A program made the position numbers and the translations under genes. Shown one piece after another: positions 32,400 through 45,400 of a DNA stretch of 64,000 nt. The notes beneath the pieces are model-generated. The model was not told the origin of the DNA. It saw only the letters and a list, made by a program, of their open reading frames with translations, and did not search any database. The stretch is from Hexactinellida sp. DTS-2022. Its lineage: Eukaryota > Porifera > Hexactinellida. The stretch covers positions 3,286,001-3,350,000 of the forward strand of contig JAPNXP010000012.1 of assembly GCA_028753945.1 (NCBI GenBank). The letters are read 5' to 3'. Every line of letters begins with the position of its first letter. Position 1 is the stretch's first letter.

Positions 32400-35059
32400 C
32401 ATAGCCTACTCTATATATGGCCTGACAGTAGATGTACCAGGGATGCACAAGAAGATGGGAAATTTTAATTTTTTAATGTTTTCTATACTGAACTACTAAG
32501 TTCTTTATGGGTCTCTAGGTCGTAAACATAACTCAGCAGTACTAGCCCGTGATTAGTATTAGCTGTAATGAGAAAGGTGATTGGATTTTCATAATTTAAT
32601 AGTAATAATAAACACAAACAGTACAATTTCTATATTAATATACAGTAAATAATACACAATTATTTGCTTTCTTTCCTCTCTCCTCTTTCTCTCTCTGGCT
32701 CTAGCAGTGACACACGACACACTTAACTACATAATAGAAATAAGAATAACAGAGTAATACAAATCATGGTAAATACAAATAAGTAGACACATAATTAAGA
32801 GAATTTCTTAAATTTACGCTTTCTATACTTTTTGAAAGAACCAGCGAGTTATTATTCTTAACTTTGTTAATGTTTGCAAGAAAGCAATTCGCTGCAGTAA
32901 AGACGAGCTTCGATAAGATGTTCCAACTAAACACACCACAGCTAATACAAGTAAACTCCCAAATACTTGGATCACGATTATCGCTATCTTCCAAATACAT
33001 CAACGTGAGTTCAACTAGTATTTTTCTAGAAGGTCCACTTACAAGCTTCGCCATCAGCTCTTTATTGTTTTCGATGGCACTAAAGGTCTTCCATATAACA
33101 AATATGGAATTTAAAACTGGCTCAGATGGATATTTAAGTCCGCCACGGTCCGTTAGCTGCAGAAGTTTATACTAGGAGTCCAGGTCTAAATCAAGGAGAA
33201 ATTCTTTATCAACTGTTAGCATATGTACAGGCATGACACGATTTTGTTTGTTTCAGGTACTGATGGACATAATAGCCTGCAATAAAGGCTAATGATTGAA
33301 GCAACTGTGAACCACAATCAATTGTTGATAAATCATTAATCGCATCAAGAAATGGCTCCAAATTGAACTCACCATCAGTAGTGGAATACGCTATACGGAG
33401 AAGAAAATGACTTAACAAATGACTGAATAGATTGAAAGGAAGTGTCTTGTTGGTCAGTAAATATGTTTGATTATGCTAGAAAGTTTAAGTCGACGCTCGG
33501 TTCAAGGATTTGAAGATAGGAGATGTGATGATTAGAACCCGACATCATACGGTATAGATCAAAATGGTGTTCCAAGGGATCCGTCTGTAGAAAGGAGGAC
33601 AACAGATATGTAAAGCCACAAGATTGAGTCAAATGATTGGTAATTTGTGGTAAGGTAATACAAGCATGTCTAAAACTGGTGTATGTTTGTTTACTCAGTT
33701 TGCCAATTTTTTCTGGTAAAGTTTGCCAAGCATCTAACCAAAACTACATTGAGTCAAAAATAGAAATCGCTCGTCAATAAAAGTCAAAGGTCTAGAGAAA
33801 CTATCGTTCAAACGTATTCCTTTAAATGGTGTGTTAACGTTGAATAATTTCCAAACAGTAAGAAGGGTATCAACAAACTCCGGAGTATTATTTCTATATT
33901 CTGGATAGTTAGCGTAGATATTGTTAATTAGTTAACGACTTTTAAAACCAGTTTTACATTTTGACGCTCTATGCTAGACGGAAAACATGACTCCATAGTC
34001 AAATGAGGAGCTAACTTGGATAAACTTGTTCTTTCTGAATTAAATAATTGACATACATCTTCAAAGGATGCACAACCGAACTTAAGGGGATAATCACAAT
34101 AAGAACTAGAGTTGTATTTTAAAGCAAGTTCCTGCAAAAGAGATTCAATTTCTCGGATGTCACTAATTGCAGCAATGGAAACGGATATACTCTGTCTATT
34201 AAAATAGGCTGAGGTGGATAAATAAGCATTGATTTCAAGGTACAAATCTACTGAGATATTTTTTCAGCCATTTTAGCGAGAACAAACGTTATGTTGCTTT
34301 CATTACGGAACCACACCAACCAACTATAAGGTAAATAAATCAAGGTTAACTTATCTTTCAAGTCCTGTGGAGAGTTACCACAAACTTCTCTTTCTCTTGA
34401 CTCTCGGATCTCAAGCTGAGTTGTAGTGTTTGGTTCATCAATTCTTCCTCTTTTGCATCGTATGAGAAGCGATTCCGTTTGTAAGGTTTGGATAAAAAAT
34501 ATGCTGGGTAGCGAGTTAGTAAACTTGGTACAGCGCCTTCCTTCAGCTTTGGCTTTGCCCGCGGACCGCGGTACTTCAGTAAAAGTACTATCTCCTCTTG
34601 GGACTTGGAAAGTGTAGTCTATGTCTTCTTTCTGAAAATGGTTGATACATACATAGACCACCTCAGGTCACCGATATCCTCGCGACGAAGAGCGTATGTC
34701 CAGGCATGATTCAGGGTTGGTGGATTTTGACGCATCTTGAACACAAGGAACATGGTCATCTGGGTTGTAGTTGCCCTTGCATCCGGGGACAGAACACGAG
34801 TTAGGCATGAATAGAAGCTAATATGAATAAAATACCAAAGCGAAATTAAAAGGACGAGATTTTACGTCAATAGAAGAGTTTGGAATAAAATATGATCAAT
34901 AATTGTATATATTTCAAGAATATTTCTGATTAATGTGGTTGATTATGATTATTATTTTTGAAATGAAATATTGTGGTTGGATAAATATTATCATCTTCTC
35001 CTTCATCCTTGGTCCACATTTTCTAGGTTACTGTCAGGCCATATATAGAGTAGGATATG
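32400..35059 (-). mobile_element. P element, copy 2, internally deleted
   Basis: Inverted ends of 31 bp: CATAGCCTACTCTATATATG and, on the right, the inverse of CATATCCTACTCTATATATG, one mismatch. The flanking 8 bp (CGGCCAGC, TATTACCC) do not match, so one end may have been altered after insertion. The TIRs are short, unlike copy 1. The gene inside runs on the minus strand. Confidence 0.82.
32764..34809 (-). pseudogene. THAP-domain P-element transposase, copy 2, lacking the first catalytic half
   Basis: The start at 34809 gives a THAP finger: MPNSCSVPGCKGNYNPDDHV, a slip, then FKMRQNPPTLNHAWTYALRR and VYVCINHFQKEDI (C2CH ligands present). A linker follows to 34248. Next come the distal GTP-domain part (KLAPHLTMESCFPSSIERQN, 34245-33928) and, in shifted frames down to about 33540, TPFKGIRLNDSFSRPLTFID and the catalytic-Glu block QTDPLEHHFDLYRMMSGSNH. 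The last pieces (33418-33209, LQSLAFIAGYYVHQYL; 33054-32764) are the C-terminal domain. The first two Asp motifs and the PHLLKN-like motif are missing, so about a third of the protein has been deleted. It is only distantly related to copy 1. Confidence 0.85.
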
Positions 35060-35067
35060 TATTACCC

Positions 35068-35920
35068 AATCTCGCCTAGGCGAGAATGAGTTTCAGGCGA
35101 AAATGAGACTCAATCTCGCCTGAAACTCAATTTCGCCTACAACATATACATACTAGCGCGCTTCGCTTGCTAGTTCGCTTCGCGGCAGAACCCAACCACA
35201 CACCAACCGCTTCGTGGTTGATGTGTGGTTTATATACTTCTAACATTGATTATAAAGCGTAAATTGGCCTAAAATAGTCAAATTTAACAATGTGAAATTT
35301 TGTGATTACGTCATCATGCGATAATTAGTAAGCATATTGGCAATCTGGTGTGACCAACCTGTCCGCATCATTAATGTCCATGTTCTATTAAAGTTTCAGA
35401 TTTTTATCTCTTAGAGGGCGGGAATTATGTGCAATTAAGTGAATTTTCTGGGTTCTCGAAATGTGACAATGACGTCATAACTTGTCGAGGTGTGAGAAAT
35501 TTTGAGTGGAAACCTCAACTTGTTGTCGGGTGCCAAAAGTTACCCCTATATGCCAAAAATCACATTTGGAAACCGGAAACCTAATGCTTTCTCAATTTTT
35601 ACATTTGAGCCTCTCAGCCTCCAGTTTTTTTTCAACACTTTGCGAGTTTCCCGTCCGGGTATTCTAGAAGTCCGTGCTAGTTTGCATGTAATAATAATAC
35701 TTGAGCTTGAATTTATGTTGGGAGACAACTATGACCCATATATAAAACTTTGATATGTGTAGTTGATATAATGAGTATAGTATTAATCAGGTAATTGGTT
35801 AGAGTTAGAAAAATAAACCCACCTTTATCTTATCCCTGGTCCAAAGCAGTGAAATGGCCTTTATATAGTAGGCTATGACTAGTCCAAATTGAGTCCCATT
35901 TTCGTCTAGGCGAGATTGAG
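35068..35920. mobile_element. Possible MITE with CAATCTCGCCTAGGCGAG ends
   Basis: CAATCTCGCCTAGGCGAGAA on the left is inverted at 35897-35920 (TTCGTCTAGGCGAGATTG). Inside are repeated CTCAATCTCGCCTGAAACTC words and a strong hairpin at 35186-35223 (AACCACACACCAACCGCTTC...). No target duplication was settled. A P-like end (TATATAGTAGGCTATG) lies at 35862-35877. Non-coding. Confidence 0.5.
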
Positions 35921-37400
35921 TCATACTTATAGAAAATGTTTAACTAAATATTATGGGTTGTTAAAAATTAATTATTTCCCAGGTCGAATCCAGTTATTTG
36001 TTCACTTCTAAATGTGTATACTAGGTAAACAAGTATGCTGAATACGAATTTGACACTCACAAATTTATAATACAAATATTTATTGTTGTTATTGATAATA
36101 TAGGTAAACAAGTTTGTAAAATATGAGAATTTACATAGAGATTAGACGGTTATTTTAAGTAATTGCATATGCTAAATACGAATTTAGAATTATCTACTTG
36201 CAAATAAGGGCTGTTTGTTGTTAAAGTTGGGGAATTAATGACTAAGATAAGATTGAGATCTTAAATTATAAGTAAGTAAGCAAACAAGTATCATATATAA
36301 TAGTTACGTATATAGATTAATATTAAAGACTTGACAAAATGAATACGAGTCCTTTTGTAAGTTAATTATATTGCGTGGTAAAGTGTAAATTATGCATGAT
36401 AATGAATTAAGTGGAATAGTTAAGTATTCCCTAGCAAAAGCGAACGAGATTATAGGCTCGTAATAAATATTTATCCTAATCCACTCACGAATTCAAACCA
36501 TTTAACTCAAGCCACCAGTTTAATCTTCAATACATATAGTTTTCAATACATTCACCATAAACAGAACATAATTAATCGCGACACATTCTCAAATGAATGT
36601 TGAGTTTATTGATAAGCTGCTGTGTTGTTAGTTGGTTTAATAGCTGGTCTTGCTGTTAAATCAGCTTATCAATATCACTAAGTTGAGAATGTGTAGCGAG
36701 TAAATGAGTAATTACGTTCTATTTATGTAGAAAATGTGTTTAAATGTGCATCTATAAATTAACAATACAAAGGCGTAGGCTCTGGTATGGTTGGTAGGCC
36801 ATGGCCATACAAAAATTTGCCAATTGAATCACCAATGGGCATTGATCTCACAATGTCACCGTAATGGACTAACTACTAATCCCATTCCGAGACTACGTCA
36901 AACTCCGTATGTGGGAATTCTCCGAATCTAAGATGTTGACATTTTTCAGACTACTTTCTCAATATTGGAAAAGTAGTCTAAAAATAACAATTGTTATAAT
37001 ATGCAACCAGAGATGGGGCCAAATCCCTATGGAATTAGAGTTTTAAAGATCTTAAGATTAATCCAAGTCCATTCAGAATGGGATTGGGAATTAATCAGAA
37101 AATCTCAAACTCAAGGTCAGTGTGTGTGATTAAGGAACTTCTGAATGATAATATTTCAAAACTGCTCTGAATTGGTGAATTACAAATAGGACATGTTAAT
37201 CCCAGTTCTTTAAATTTAATGCGGCAATCTACACCATTTTGCATGTCTACAGGGTCTGAAAAGTAATTTCGTTTCTCGTACCTCCAAACAAACATACAAA
37301 TGTGTATTGTAATTTGTAATCATATTAATATAATTGATATTAATTAATTATTTAGAAGCTTCATTATACTTTCACTAAGTAATATAATATGAATTTACTT
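35921..37400. other. Gene-free AT-rich stretch
   Basis: A small inverted repeat lies at 36579-36697 (ACACATTCTCAA... and inverse) and a short hairpin at about 36947-36982 (AGACTACTTT...). A 66-codon minus-strand frame at 37095-37295 with one CPIC pair is not convincing as an exon. Nothing else was recognised. Confidence 0.5.
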
Positions 37401-37403
37401 ATA

Positions 37404-37545
37404 CAGCGATCATCGGTAGCACCGATCATCGGCGTTTGTATTAAAAAACCTGGCTAGTTTCTACCGATGGTGTTTTTTATAAACATAAAAAAAACAATCG
37501 GTAGAAACTAGCCAGGTTTTTTAATACAAACGCAGATGATCGCTG
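37404..37545. mobile_element. 142-bp TA-flanked hairpin MITE
   Basis: Nearly the whole element is a hairpin: the CAGCGATCATCGGTAGCACC end and GTATTAAAAAACCTGGCTAG arm are mirrored by the inverse on the right. TA lies on both sides (37402-37403, 37546-37547). Confidence 0.85.
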
Positions 37546-37547
37546 TA

Positions 37548-38996
37548 TAAGTAAATTCATATAATATTAGACAGGTGCGAAATCAGCCATAACTATAGTG
37601 GGTGTCAAGTGCGTAGGAGTAAGTATTGTCAGCGACCCTAATGGGTGCTCAGCAGAAAACCTCTTACACACTAAGAGGCCTTGTTACATGTTAATTCAGG
37701 AGCACTCTCTATAAAAAGGTGCTATTTAACGACTGAAAAGAAATAGCACAGTAACATATATTGACTGAAAGCTAACTAGTATGATTACATTATTGACTGA
37801 GCTTAGCTGTGGACGTAATTGCATCCATTACGAAAAAGAGCACAAGCCTTAGTAAATTCATTATCTTTCTTTTGGATACAAACAACTTGTGACCTTCAGA
37901 TGTTCTATATTTTGAACAGCGAATTTATTTGTATTGAGCCAAAGTAAAATCCATGTTAATCTAAATTTCAATTACTAAATAGCATTAATATATTTATTAA
38001 TACGTATTCTATTATTAGCCAATATATCATGTTTAAATTAAACACAATATCTGAAAAGTAGATATACTACCAACAAATATTGTGTTGAGTGAAAACATAA
38101 ATAAATTACAACTGTTATTGAATACTCACATTAGGATAATTAATAAACAGTCGGAGAAATGCCAGCAAAAAACATAGAGACATAGAAGTCGGAAAATTCT
38201 AAACATTTGATATTTGGAATTTTGGACAAATGCCGACATACGGAGTCGGACAAATGCAGGCCCCTAGTTAGTTTTTATCTCAAACAGAGATGCGTTTTTT
38301 ATTTCCGAATTACTTTAATGTAATCCGGACAAACACACACACACTCACAAAGAATTATTGTGCTTTTAATATATAGATTATTGTGGTCTGTTTAAGCACT
38401 GCCGGATTTGGTAGCCCGCGAAACCATAGGCGGGCTAACAATAGTGCAACCTAAGTATTAAGGTTATCCACCAGTTGTAATTCTGTTAGTTCAATAATTG
38501 TTTTGCCATCGCGTAACGTTTCTTATTCAAGAGGTTTTGATCCGGCAGTCTATTAACGGCCACCCCAAATAATATTATGAGGGGCGAAATGATACCTATT
38601 TTAATTTGGACATACAGACTAGACTCAATTCACAGGTCTAGACTAAATTCGGTTCGCCGGGTGACCGCTTAACCGCTGCTAATATTGGTTAACTGTTACA
38701 GATTTAATTGAGTAGTTAACCTGTCTGTTAATCTAGTTAAATAATATCAATGTAATTGCGTATATAAAACACTAAATTATATAGATTTTGTTAGAATATG
38801 GTAATCTTAAATCTATGCATTTCCATTCCTATAAACCAAGGGTGGGGTTGTTAACCGTTCTGGGGCTACTGGTATGATTCGTTTTGTTTATACTACAGTA
38901 TAGGACTCAGTAATATAAAGTTATTACTAACCTCATAATATAAGTCGTACATTAATAGGAATGTTGCCTATATGTATTAAATGTAGTAGTAGTAGT
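37548..38996. other. Gene-free stretch with dispersed repeat fragments
   Basis: At 38155-38260 words similar to the 31-bp minisatellite region (GTCGGACAAATGCAGG) recur. 38630-38870 is a copy of the GGTTAACCG-rich family of 4070-4300 and 5780-5940. No coding signal. Confidence 0.5.
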
Positions 38997-39040
38997 AGCG
39001 CATGCGCCAGGTACTTTTAGCGCATGCGCCAGGTACTTTT
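38997..39040. promoter_or_regulatory. Two tandem GCGCATGCGC repeats upstream of GTPBP1-like gene
   Basis: Two copies of AGCGCATGCGCCAGGTACT, followed, as at 21530, by TTTAAATA. They lie about 800 bp upstream of the GTPBP1-like start. They match the NRF1 core; function is inferred only. Confidence 0.45.
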
Positions 39041-39239
39041 AAATAGCTCTCATTTTGCCTCCTTCCTGAGTACGGCATTTACAAAATATATCGATCCTCT
39101 TTCTATTTTTGAATAGATTTTTCACTTTCTATTTTTCTATTTTCACTCACAAACTAAAGATAGTGAAGGATTTGGGTAATATATAGAAGACTACGCCTTG
39201 AACCTAGGTTATATATGGGTGGCCTTGGGTGGGGTGACC

Positions 39240-39665
39240 CAGGGTTGCCGTGGGTATGGGAATCAGATTTCCCCTGTGGGGATACCCATATGGATCCCCA
39301 TAGGAACCCTTATGGATATCAATACAAGTATACAAAGCCGTTACACCAGTTACGACATTTTTTCTGAATTGTTATAGCAGCCTATTTGTATGTGTGGAAA
39401 GTTGCAAATGATTCATATGGGAATGGGATGGGAAATTCCACTCCCACGGCAACCCTGGCCACTTGGGTCCCTAGATCTCGAATTGATCCCTATATCGCTA
39501 GCGTTTTTGAGCTTATTGGTTATATATGGGTGGGGTCCCTATATCTCTGAATTGATCCCTAAATCGCTAGCGTTTTTGGGATCCATGGGGTCCCTAAATC
39601 GCTAGCGATATAGGGACGGGGATCCCTAAATCGCTGGATACCTAAAACGCGCTTACACCGGTTTC
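39240..39665. repeat. GGAATCCCCATA/GCTAGCGATTTAGGGA repeat cluster
   Basis: Diverged copies of the inside and one end of the MITE at 26708-27149, closing with AACGCGCTTACACCGGTTTC at about 39645-39665. Confidence 0.6.
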
Positions 39666-39838
39666 GACTGTATGCGTTAGGCTGACGAAGTTAGGGATAA
39701 TAAACAGGGGTGGGGGCCGGGGGAGGGTTCGTTCGGCGGATATCAGGAATTTACACTAAAGGTCAATTTTTCCATGAGTCACCTATTTAGTACCTTGTTG
39801 ATTGTCCCCCCCCCCCAAGAATACATATATCATTAGGC

Positions 39839-41749
39839 ATGGCAACCTACTCAAGGGGTACAGATGCAGACAGCAACCCGTTAGAAGATTCAGAGTGTTT
39901 TGGCATTGGCAATTTAGTTTTGGAAACTCAACTGATTTCAACTGACACAGAACTCATAGACTCAGTTATTCTACCCGAAGAGGTATCGAATAGTATAGGA
40001 ACAATACTCGCAAGCCATTCCTCCCAAGGCAAGTACATCTTGGTGAGCCCAACAGAGAGGCAGTATGACTGGCTAATAGCTGATCTCAAGCATAGACTTG
40101 AGGAAGGAAACGGAGAGAACATCTACCAGGTGGGGGTGTGGCAGACTCTCTCGGGGTTAGAGGAGAGTCCCTTAGAGGACGCCCCCTCTGTACCCCCACT
40201 CCCAACAAGCCCTCAGGCGGGGACACAGATACGCCAGGAAGAGGTCCCCGGACTCTCACAGCCCGACTTCCAGGCCAGCGCAGCAACGCTGCTCTCCCTC
40301 TCCACCGCCTGCAATTGCGAGTGCTCCCTGCTCCGCGAGAAGTCCCTGGAGGCGGGACGGACGGCCGAGTTCCTGATTCGGTCCCGCATCCGGGAGGATG
40401 ACTTTACAGAGGTGAGGGTGGCTGTGGTGGGGAACGTGGACGCTGGGAAGAGCACGCTGCTGGGAGTGCTGACGCACGGGCTGCTGGACGACGGACGGGG
40501 CCTGGCCAGACAACGACTGTTCAGACACAAGCACGAGCGGGAGAGTGGGAGAACTTCTTCTGTCGGAAACGATATCCTCGGCTTCAACTGCCAAGGAGAG
40601 GTGGTGAACAAAACCGAGGGGCACGGGCAGATGGACTGGGTCAAGATCTGTAAGGGCTCTGCTAAGGTAGTCACTTTCATAGATCTTGCCGGCCACGAGA
40701 AGTACCTCAAGACGACCATATTCGGCATGACGGGCCGGGCCCCAGACTTTTGCATGCTGATGGTGGGCGCTAACGCCGGAGTCATTGGAATGACGAAAGA
40801 GCACCTGGGGTTAGCGCTCGCACTGTCCGTCCCCGTATTTGTTGTCATCACCAAGATAGACATGTGTCCGGATAATGTTCTGAAAGAAACTCTAAAGTTA
40901 GTCATCCGCATTGTGAAGTCTCCGGGCTGTCGCAAAATACCTGCACTTGTTCAGAATAAGGATGATGTCATAACCTGTGCTTTGAACTTCTCTTCCCTCC
41001 GACTCTGTCCTATCTTCCAGGTGTCCAACGTAGCCGGGACAAATCTAGACCTGCTCAAGCACTTCCTCAACTTGCTCAATGGCAGAATTCCCGGCCGGCA
41101 TGATGAGCCCCCCGTCTTCCAGATCGACGAGGTGTACGCGGTTCCGGGAGTTGGCACTGTGGTGGCTGGCACCCTCCTCCAGGGGACCATCAGGGTCAAC
41201 GACACACTCCTGTTGGGGCCGGATGGCCTAGGACAATTCCAACCAATGCTGATCCGCTCCATTCAACGGAAGCGCTTGCCAGTCGAGGTGACGTTTGGTG
41301 GCCAGACGGCTTCTTTCGCTCTGAGGAAGATAAAGCGCAGCCAGATACACAAGGGAATGGTGCTAATAGCCCGGGAGCTGAAGCCGAGTGCCTGCTGGGA
41401 GTTCGACGCAGACATATTAGTGCTGCACCATCCCACGACGATAACGGAGGGGTACCAGGCTATGGTGCACTGTGGGAGCGTTAAGCAGACCGCTACTATC
41501 ATCACTATGAACAGGGAGCAGCTGCGGACCGGAGACAAGGCGGCCTGCAGGTTCCGCTTTATGAAGGCTCCGGAGTTCTTAATGACTGAGACCAAGCTAA
41601 TCTTCAGGGAAGGCAGAACCAAGGCTGTGGGCACAGTAACCAATCTCTACGCACAGCTGAGCGGACCTGCCAACAAGCAGAGACTGCCCAGGAACAAAAC
41701 TGCTCCCTTTCCCACGAGCAAGACCAGCAAACGCAAGGAGGCCAAGTAG
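39839..41749 (+). CDS. GTPBP1: GTP-binding protein 1 (GTPBP1-like translational GTPase)
   Basis: A 636-codon intron-free frame. The N-terminal 190 residues are acidic and poorly conserved. The G domain follows, with G1 GNVDAGKS (198-205), a conserved [20 protein letters not shown] switch region, G3 DLAGHE (282-287), G4 TKID (338-341) and a G5-like SNVAG near 396. Beta-barrel domains II and III follow ([54 protein letters not shown]). Length and motif order match animal GTPBP1 rather than EF-Tu or Hbs1. The family acts in cytosolic translation and mRNA turnover, and the human protein has been linked to ribosome stalling relief. The reading frame is much richer in GC than its surroundings. The ATG at 39839 is the first in frame. 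The lack of introns could be ancestral or mark a retrocopy. Confidence 0.96.
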   Translation: MATYSRGTDADSNPLEDSECFGIGNLVLETQLISTDTELIDSVILPEEVSNSIGTILASHSSQGKYILVSPTERQYDWLIADLKHRLEEGNGENIYQVGVWQTLSGLEESPLEDAPSVPPLPTSPQAGTQIRQEEVPGLSQPDFQASAATLLSLSTACNCECSLLREKSLEAGRTAEFLIRSRIREDDFTEVRVAVVGNVDAGKSTLLGVLTHGLLDDGRGLARQRLFRHKHERESGRTSSVGNDILGFNCQGEVVNKTEGHGQMDWVKICKGSAKVVTFIDLAGHEKYLKTTIFGMTGRAPDFCMLMVGANAGVIGMTKEHLGLALALSVPVFVVITKIDMCPDNVLKETLKLVIRIVKSPGCRKIPALVQNKDDVITCALNFSSLRLCPIFQVSNVAGTNLDLLKHFLNLLNGRIPGRHDEPPVFQIDEVYAVPGVGTVVAGTLLQGTIRVNDTLLLGPDGLGQFQPMLIRSIQRKRLPVEVTFGGQTASFALRKIKRSQIHKGMVLIARELKPSACWEFDADILVLHHPTTITEGYQAMVHCGSVKQTATIITMNREQLRTGDKAACRFRFMKAPEFLMTETKLIFREGRTKAVGTVTNLYAQLSGPANKQRLPRNKTAPFPTSKTSKRKEAK

Positions 41750-42050
41750 ACCCCTTTGTTAGCATTAATTGCTCCCGTGATCCAGTGTAGCTCAATATTC
41801 AAACGCAGCCTTGTAAATATAGTGGTATAATACTAGTTAGAACCTAATCGATTGCTTCGGGAGTTTATTTATATATTTGTACTGGCACTCCTCTCAACTA
41901 GAACCTAACTGTATTCGCCATGGCAAGTCGACAGAAATTTGACAACCTTTTTAACGTCTCTCATTATTAATAAAATCCAACAACATAAAAGATCAATTAT
42001 AAATTTTGAAATTAGTGCCTTGGTTATTTCAAACGAAATTAGTTAGCGGA
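41750..42050. other. Intergenic gap between the two host genes
   Basis: 300 bp. It holds the likely 3' end of the GTPBP1-like transcript and the promoter of the next gene; an AATAAA-like ATTAATAAAATCC lies at about 41966. No repeat was recognised. Confidence 0.5.
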
Positions 42051-42410
42051 ATGAGTTTGGACAAGCTCCACAGTGTCTCTTCTCAGAGTTTTGAGGTGCG
42101 ATCATGCGACTTGCAGCAGGTGGTTGTTTTCCAAGACAGAGCTGAGCTAACCCGCCTCCTTAAGTGTGACGTCAGTCCAGGAGAGAACGAAATCTTACTC
42201 ACTAAGTTTCCTGAAGTTTTTGACAAGGACTCTCTCAGAGTTGTTATCCATAGTACCTGTCATGCTGTTCTTAACGAAGTGTCCTATCAGGAGACCTACG
42301 TGAGTAAGGAGGAGATCGAGAAGACGAACCAGGAGCAGGAGCGAGATAAGTCCGCCCAGGAGATATCTAAGCTTAAACTCATTTCCGAGAAGAAAGAGCT
42401 TGAAGAAAAG
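42051..42410 (+). CDS. F37C4.5-like gene, exon 1
   Basis: 120 codons from MSLDKLHS to KKELEEK. The donor is AAAAG|GTATCA. It contains the DUF4140 domain and the start of the coiled coil. Confidence 0.92.
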
Positions 42411-45400
42411 GTATCATTATTTTATAGTATAAACTGCATGTTGTATAAATTAGCATCACGGCATCATTTGCTATGTTACCGAAGATGTTGTCGCGTCGCC
42501 AATATGTTGATAGTTGAATATATACAACTGCATTTGGGCATCTTTCATTATACCTTTAGTAAGCAAATTGATGAGACAAATATTTTATACTAGATCGTGA
42601 CCTACGTTATAATAAGGCCTGTTGTATCGTATAATGAGGCGCTATCGTATAATGAGGCGCTTGTATGATACACTTGTATAAACCATGGATGTGCTATTAC
42701 AAGTTATACTATGGTATTATGAGGCGCTCTGTATCGTATTTTGAGACGCTTGTATGATACACTTGTATAAACCATGGATGTGCTATTACAAGTTATACTA
42801 TGGTATTATGAGGCGCTCTGATAGACTGAGACGCTACTTTAAATGCAATTTCCTACTCATTTACATTTTATCTTAAATTGTTTTAGATAATATTTCTTTC
42901 TGCTCCAGGTATCTTTAATTTATTGTAATGTACTATTCCAACGATCAGAACATGTCTACTGTTAATACGATTCGATTCGATTAAATAAATGTTGATTACT
43001 AAACCCAAACTCCAAACTAAACATAACTACATAACTACATATATCATAAATGCTTATACATAACAAGGTTTGCAATGCGAAATCAGCGGATGTATTACAA
43101 AAATACACTATATTTATGATACTAATTACAAAAGCATATACAAAATTAATGTCTAAAGGGATTAATTATCTGTTAGCCTGTAAATATACACAGTTTAGAC
43201 AGAACACATACAATACAAACAGCTACACTATACCAGTACCGCTATAACCTAGCTGATAATACTCTCCTAATAGCCCTAAGCTGGTGGTGAATACCAGATA
43301 GCAGGTACTCATATATAGCGTAACTATTGTAATTACATAATACTAAACTATGTAAACCAGACACAGCTCAGACAAAACACATACATCAGTCGATTCTGCT
43401 GAATTGGGTAAAACTATCCTCGGATCAAAGTTACCCATTAAGCGGAGTCGACTGTATTTAACTAGGGCTAATTCGAATATTCGTTTGAAAGAATATTAGA
43501 TTGAACCGGAAATTCGTTGACTCCTTTTCGATAACAACATTACTTTTGTTTAGATTGGAGAGATAGTAAATATAAATTCCTACCTAAACTAATAGCCTTT
43601 GTAATAATTAAATTGTGTCTAATAAAGTAATAATTTATCACTACGATTAAACTATTGTAACATTGAACATATAACTATTTTCCACTGTATTTAGACTTTT
43701 AAATTTGATTTATGCTTAGCCATAAAAACGAACAAATATTAGAATATTCGTTCGTTTTGAAAAAGGTTCCTTCGTTACATTTCGAAAATTTGTTTCAGAA
43801 CGAACTTATTGAACTTGAACATTTATGGCATTTACGCTGAACGAACGCCAACGGTTGCCTGAACGGCAGTTGAACGAACTGAACGAACGAACTGAATGAA
43901 GTTCAAAGAACTAAACTGAATATCGATAAATTAGAAATACTGAATCATTAATCCATACGTAGAATATAAATATATCACTAGAAAAGTAAAAATATGAATA
44001 GATCACTACTTTTCATACCTAATAACCACCACCAACTCATCTGAACTGAACGAACTGATCGAACGAATTGAACGAATTGAACGAACGAAGGTCATCCCAT
44101 TGAACGAACTGAACGAACGAAGGTCAGCCCATTGAACGAACTGAACGAACGATGAAGTGGTGTTGAAGTTAGGAGGTGAACGTGATCGAACTGAACGTGC
44201 GTTAATTTGAAATGAACTGAATTGTGTTTATTAAGTCCGTTCGTGAACCTTTTCATCCCCTGCTTACAACTCATCTGATATTCTTTGTGTTTCGTCCCGG
44301 CTTGGACTCGTCAGTTGCGTTGCCTTTCCCGCAATACACTTTAGATGGAGGAGTGTTGGTTGAGTGTTACGTAATAATTCGCCACTGGGGATGTGCCGTT
44401 GCAGGTCGCGTTCCCATTATCTGGGCTCACCATGATAGGGATTGCGTTTCCTGAATAACCTCGAGCAGAGGTCCCCACAAGGTTCGATGTACCTTGCCTT
44501 TGTCGAATATATCTGGAGGTATCATTTATTCCACTAGTTGGGCTTCATCTGAGTTATTTCCATAAGTAGGAGTAAGACTGTTTAGCATTGTAGTAACTGG
44601 TTCGTAGTGGTTGCAGTAATTGGCAATATATGGAGTGGCAGTCGGGTTGGCGGTAGCTCTGAGTAAGCTCCAACGAACTTCTCGAATTATAGATCCTTCC
44701 GGTATATAATCATTATTGGCGATGTAGATATCTGCATCCAGAATTGCTGAAGCATTCATAATTTCTACGTCACTTCCCCATATCCCTTCAAGATAGATAG
44801 GGTTTTCAAAATGCAAGTAATTGGATGGTGTTGTTTGCTTGGATTTAAAATATCGATCATGTTTTGTTATTCCCTCACTTACGATATACCTTGATATAAT
44901 CAAGCGAAGTTTTAGCTGATTGATTTGGTTTCCAGTGAGTATTTGAGAGAGACAGCGGAATAGACCGTTACCATCGCGACCAATACTTTCTGTTTGCCAT
45001 GGCTCGAAATTTCTAAGTGATTGTCCAACGATATTGTATGGCTGCTTGAAGACTGACTCAAAGGTTAGTCCCAACATATCGCATGCACTGCGCTTCCAAC
45101 TTTCAGTAATAATAGTAACCTTTGGATCTTGTGGATACGTTTCTATAACATGCATCGAGATGTTAACTGGAAAGGTTTCCATAACATTGTATTTAAGTAT
45201 TCCATCGCCTATTTTGATATAATACATCATTAAATTAACTATTATACTATAATAATGGATACTACTTACCACAAAATACAATACTTTGAATGTGTATCTA
45301 GCAGAATGGATAGTCGTAAATTCAGGAAAAAATCTGGTGTCCAACTCAATACAGTCGCTATTATATCTCACATTATAATTTGTCAATTTATAAGCACAGA

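Noticed and set aside
37095..37295. 66-codon minus frame with a CPIC pair
   Set aside because: One Cys pair is not enough for a zinc finger. I could not link it to either KDZ copy or to a host gene.
40086..41795. Several minus-strand and shifted frames of 60-240 codons
   Set aside because: Shadows of the GC-rich GTPBP1-like frame; the plus-strand frame has all GTPase motifs.
44224..44454. 76-codon plus frame
   Set aside because: No recognisable domain; borders on GAACGAACT repeats.
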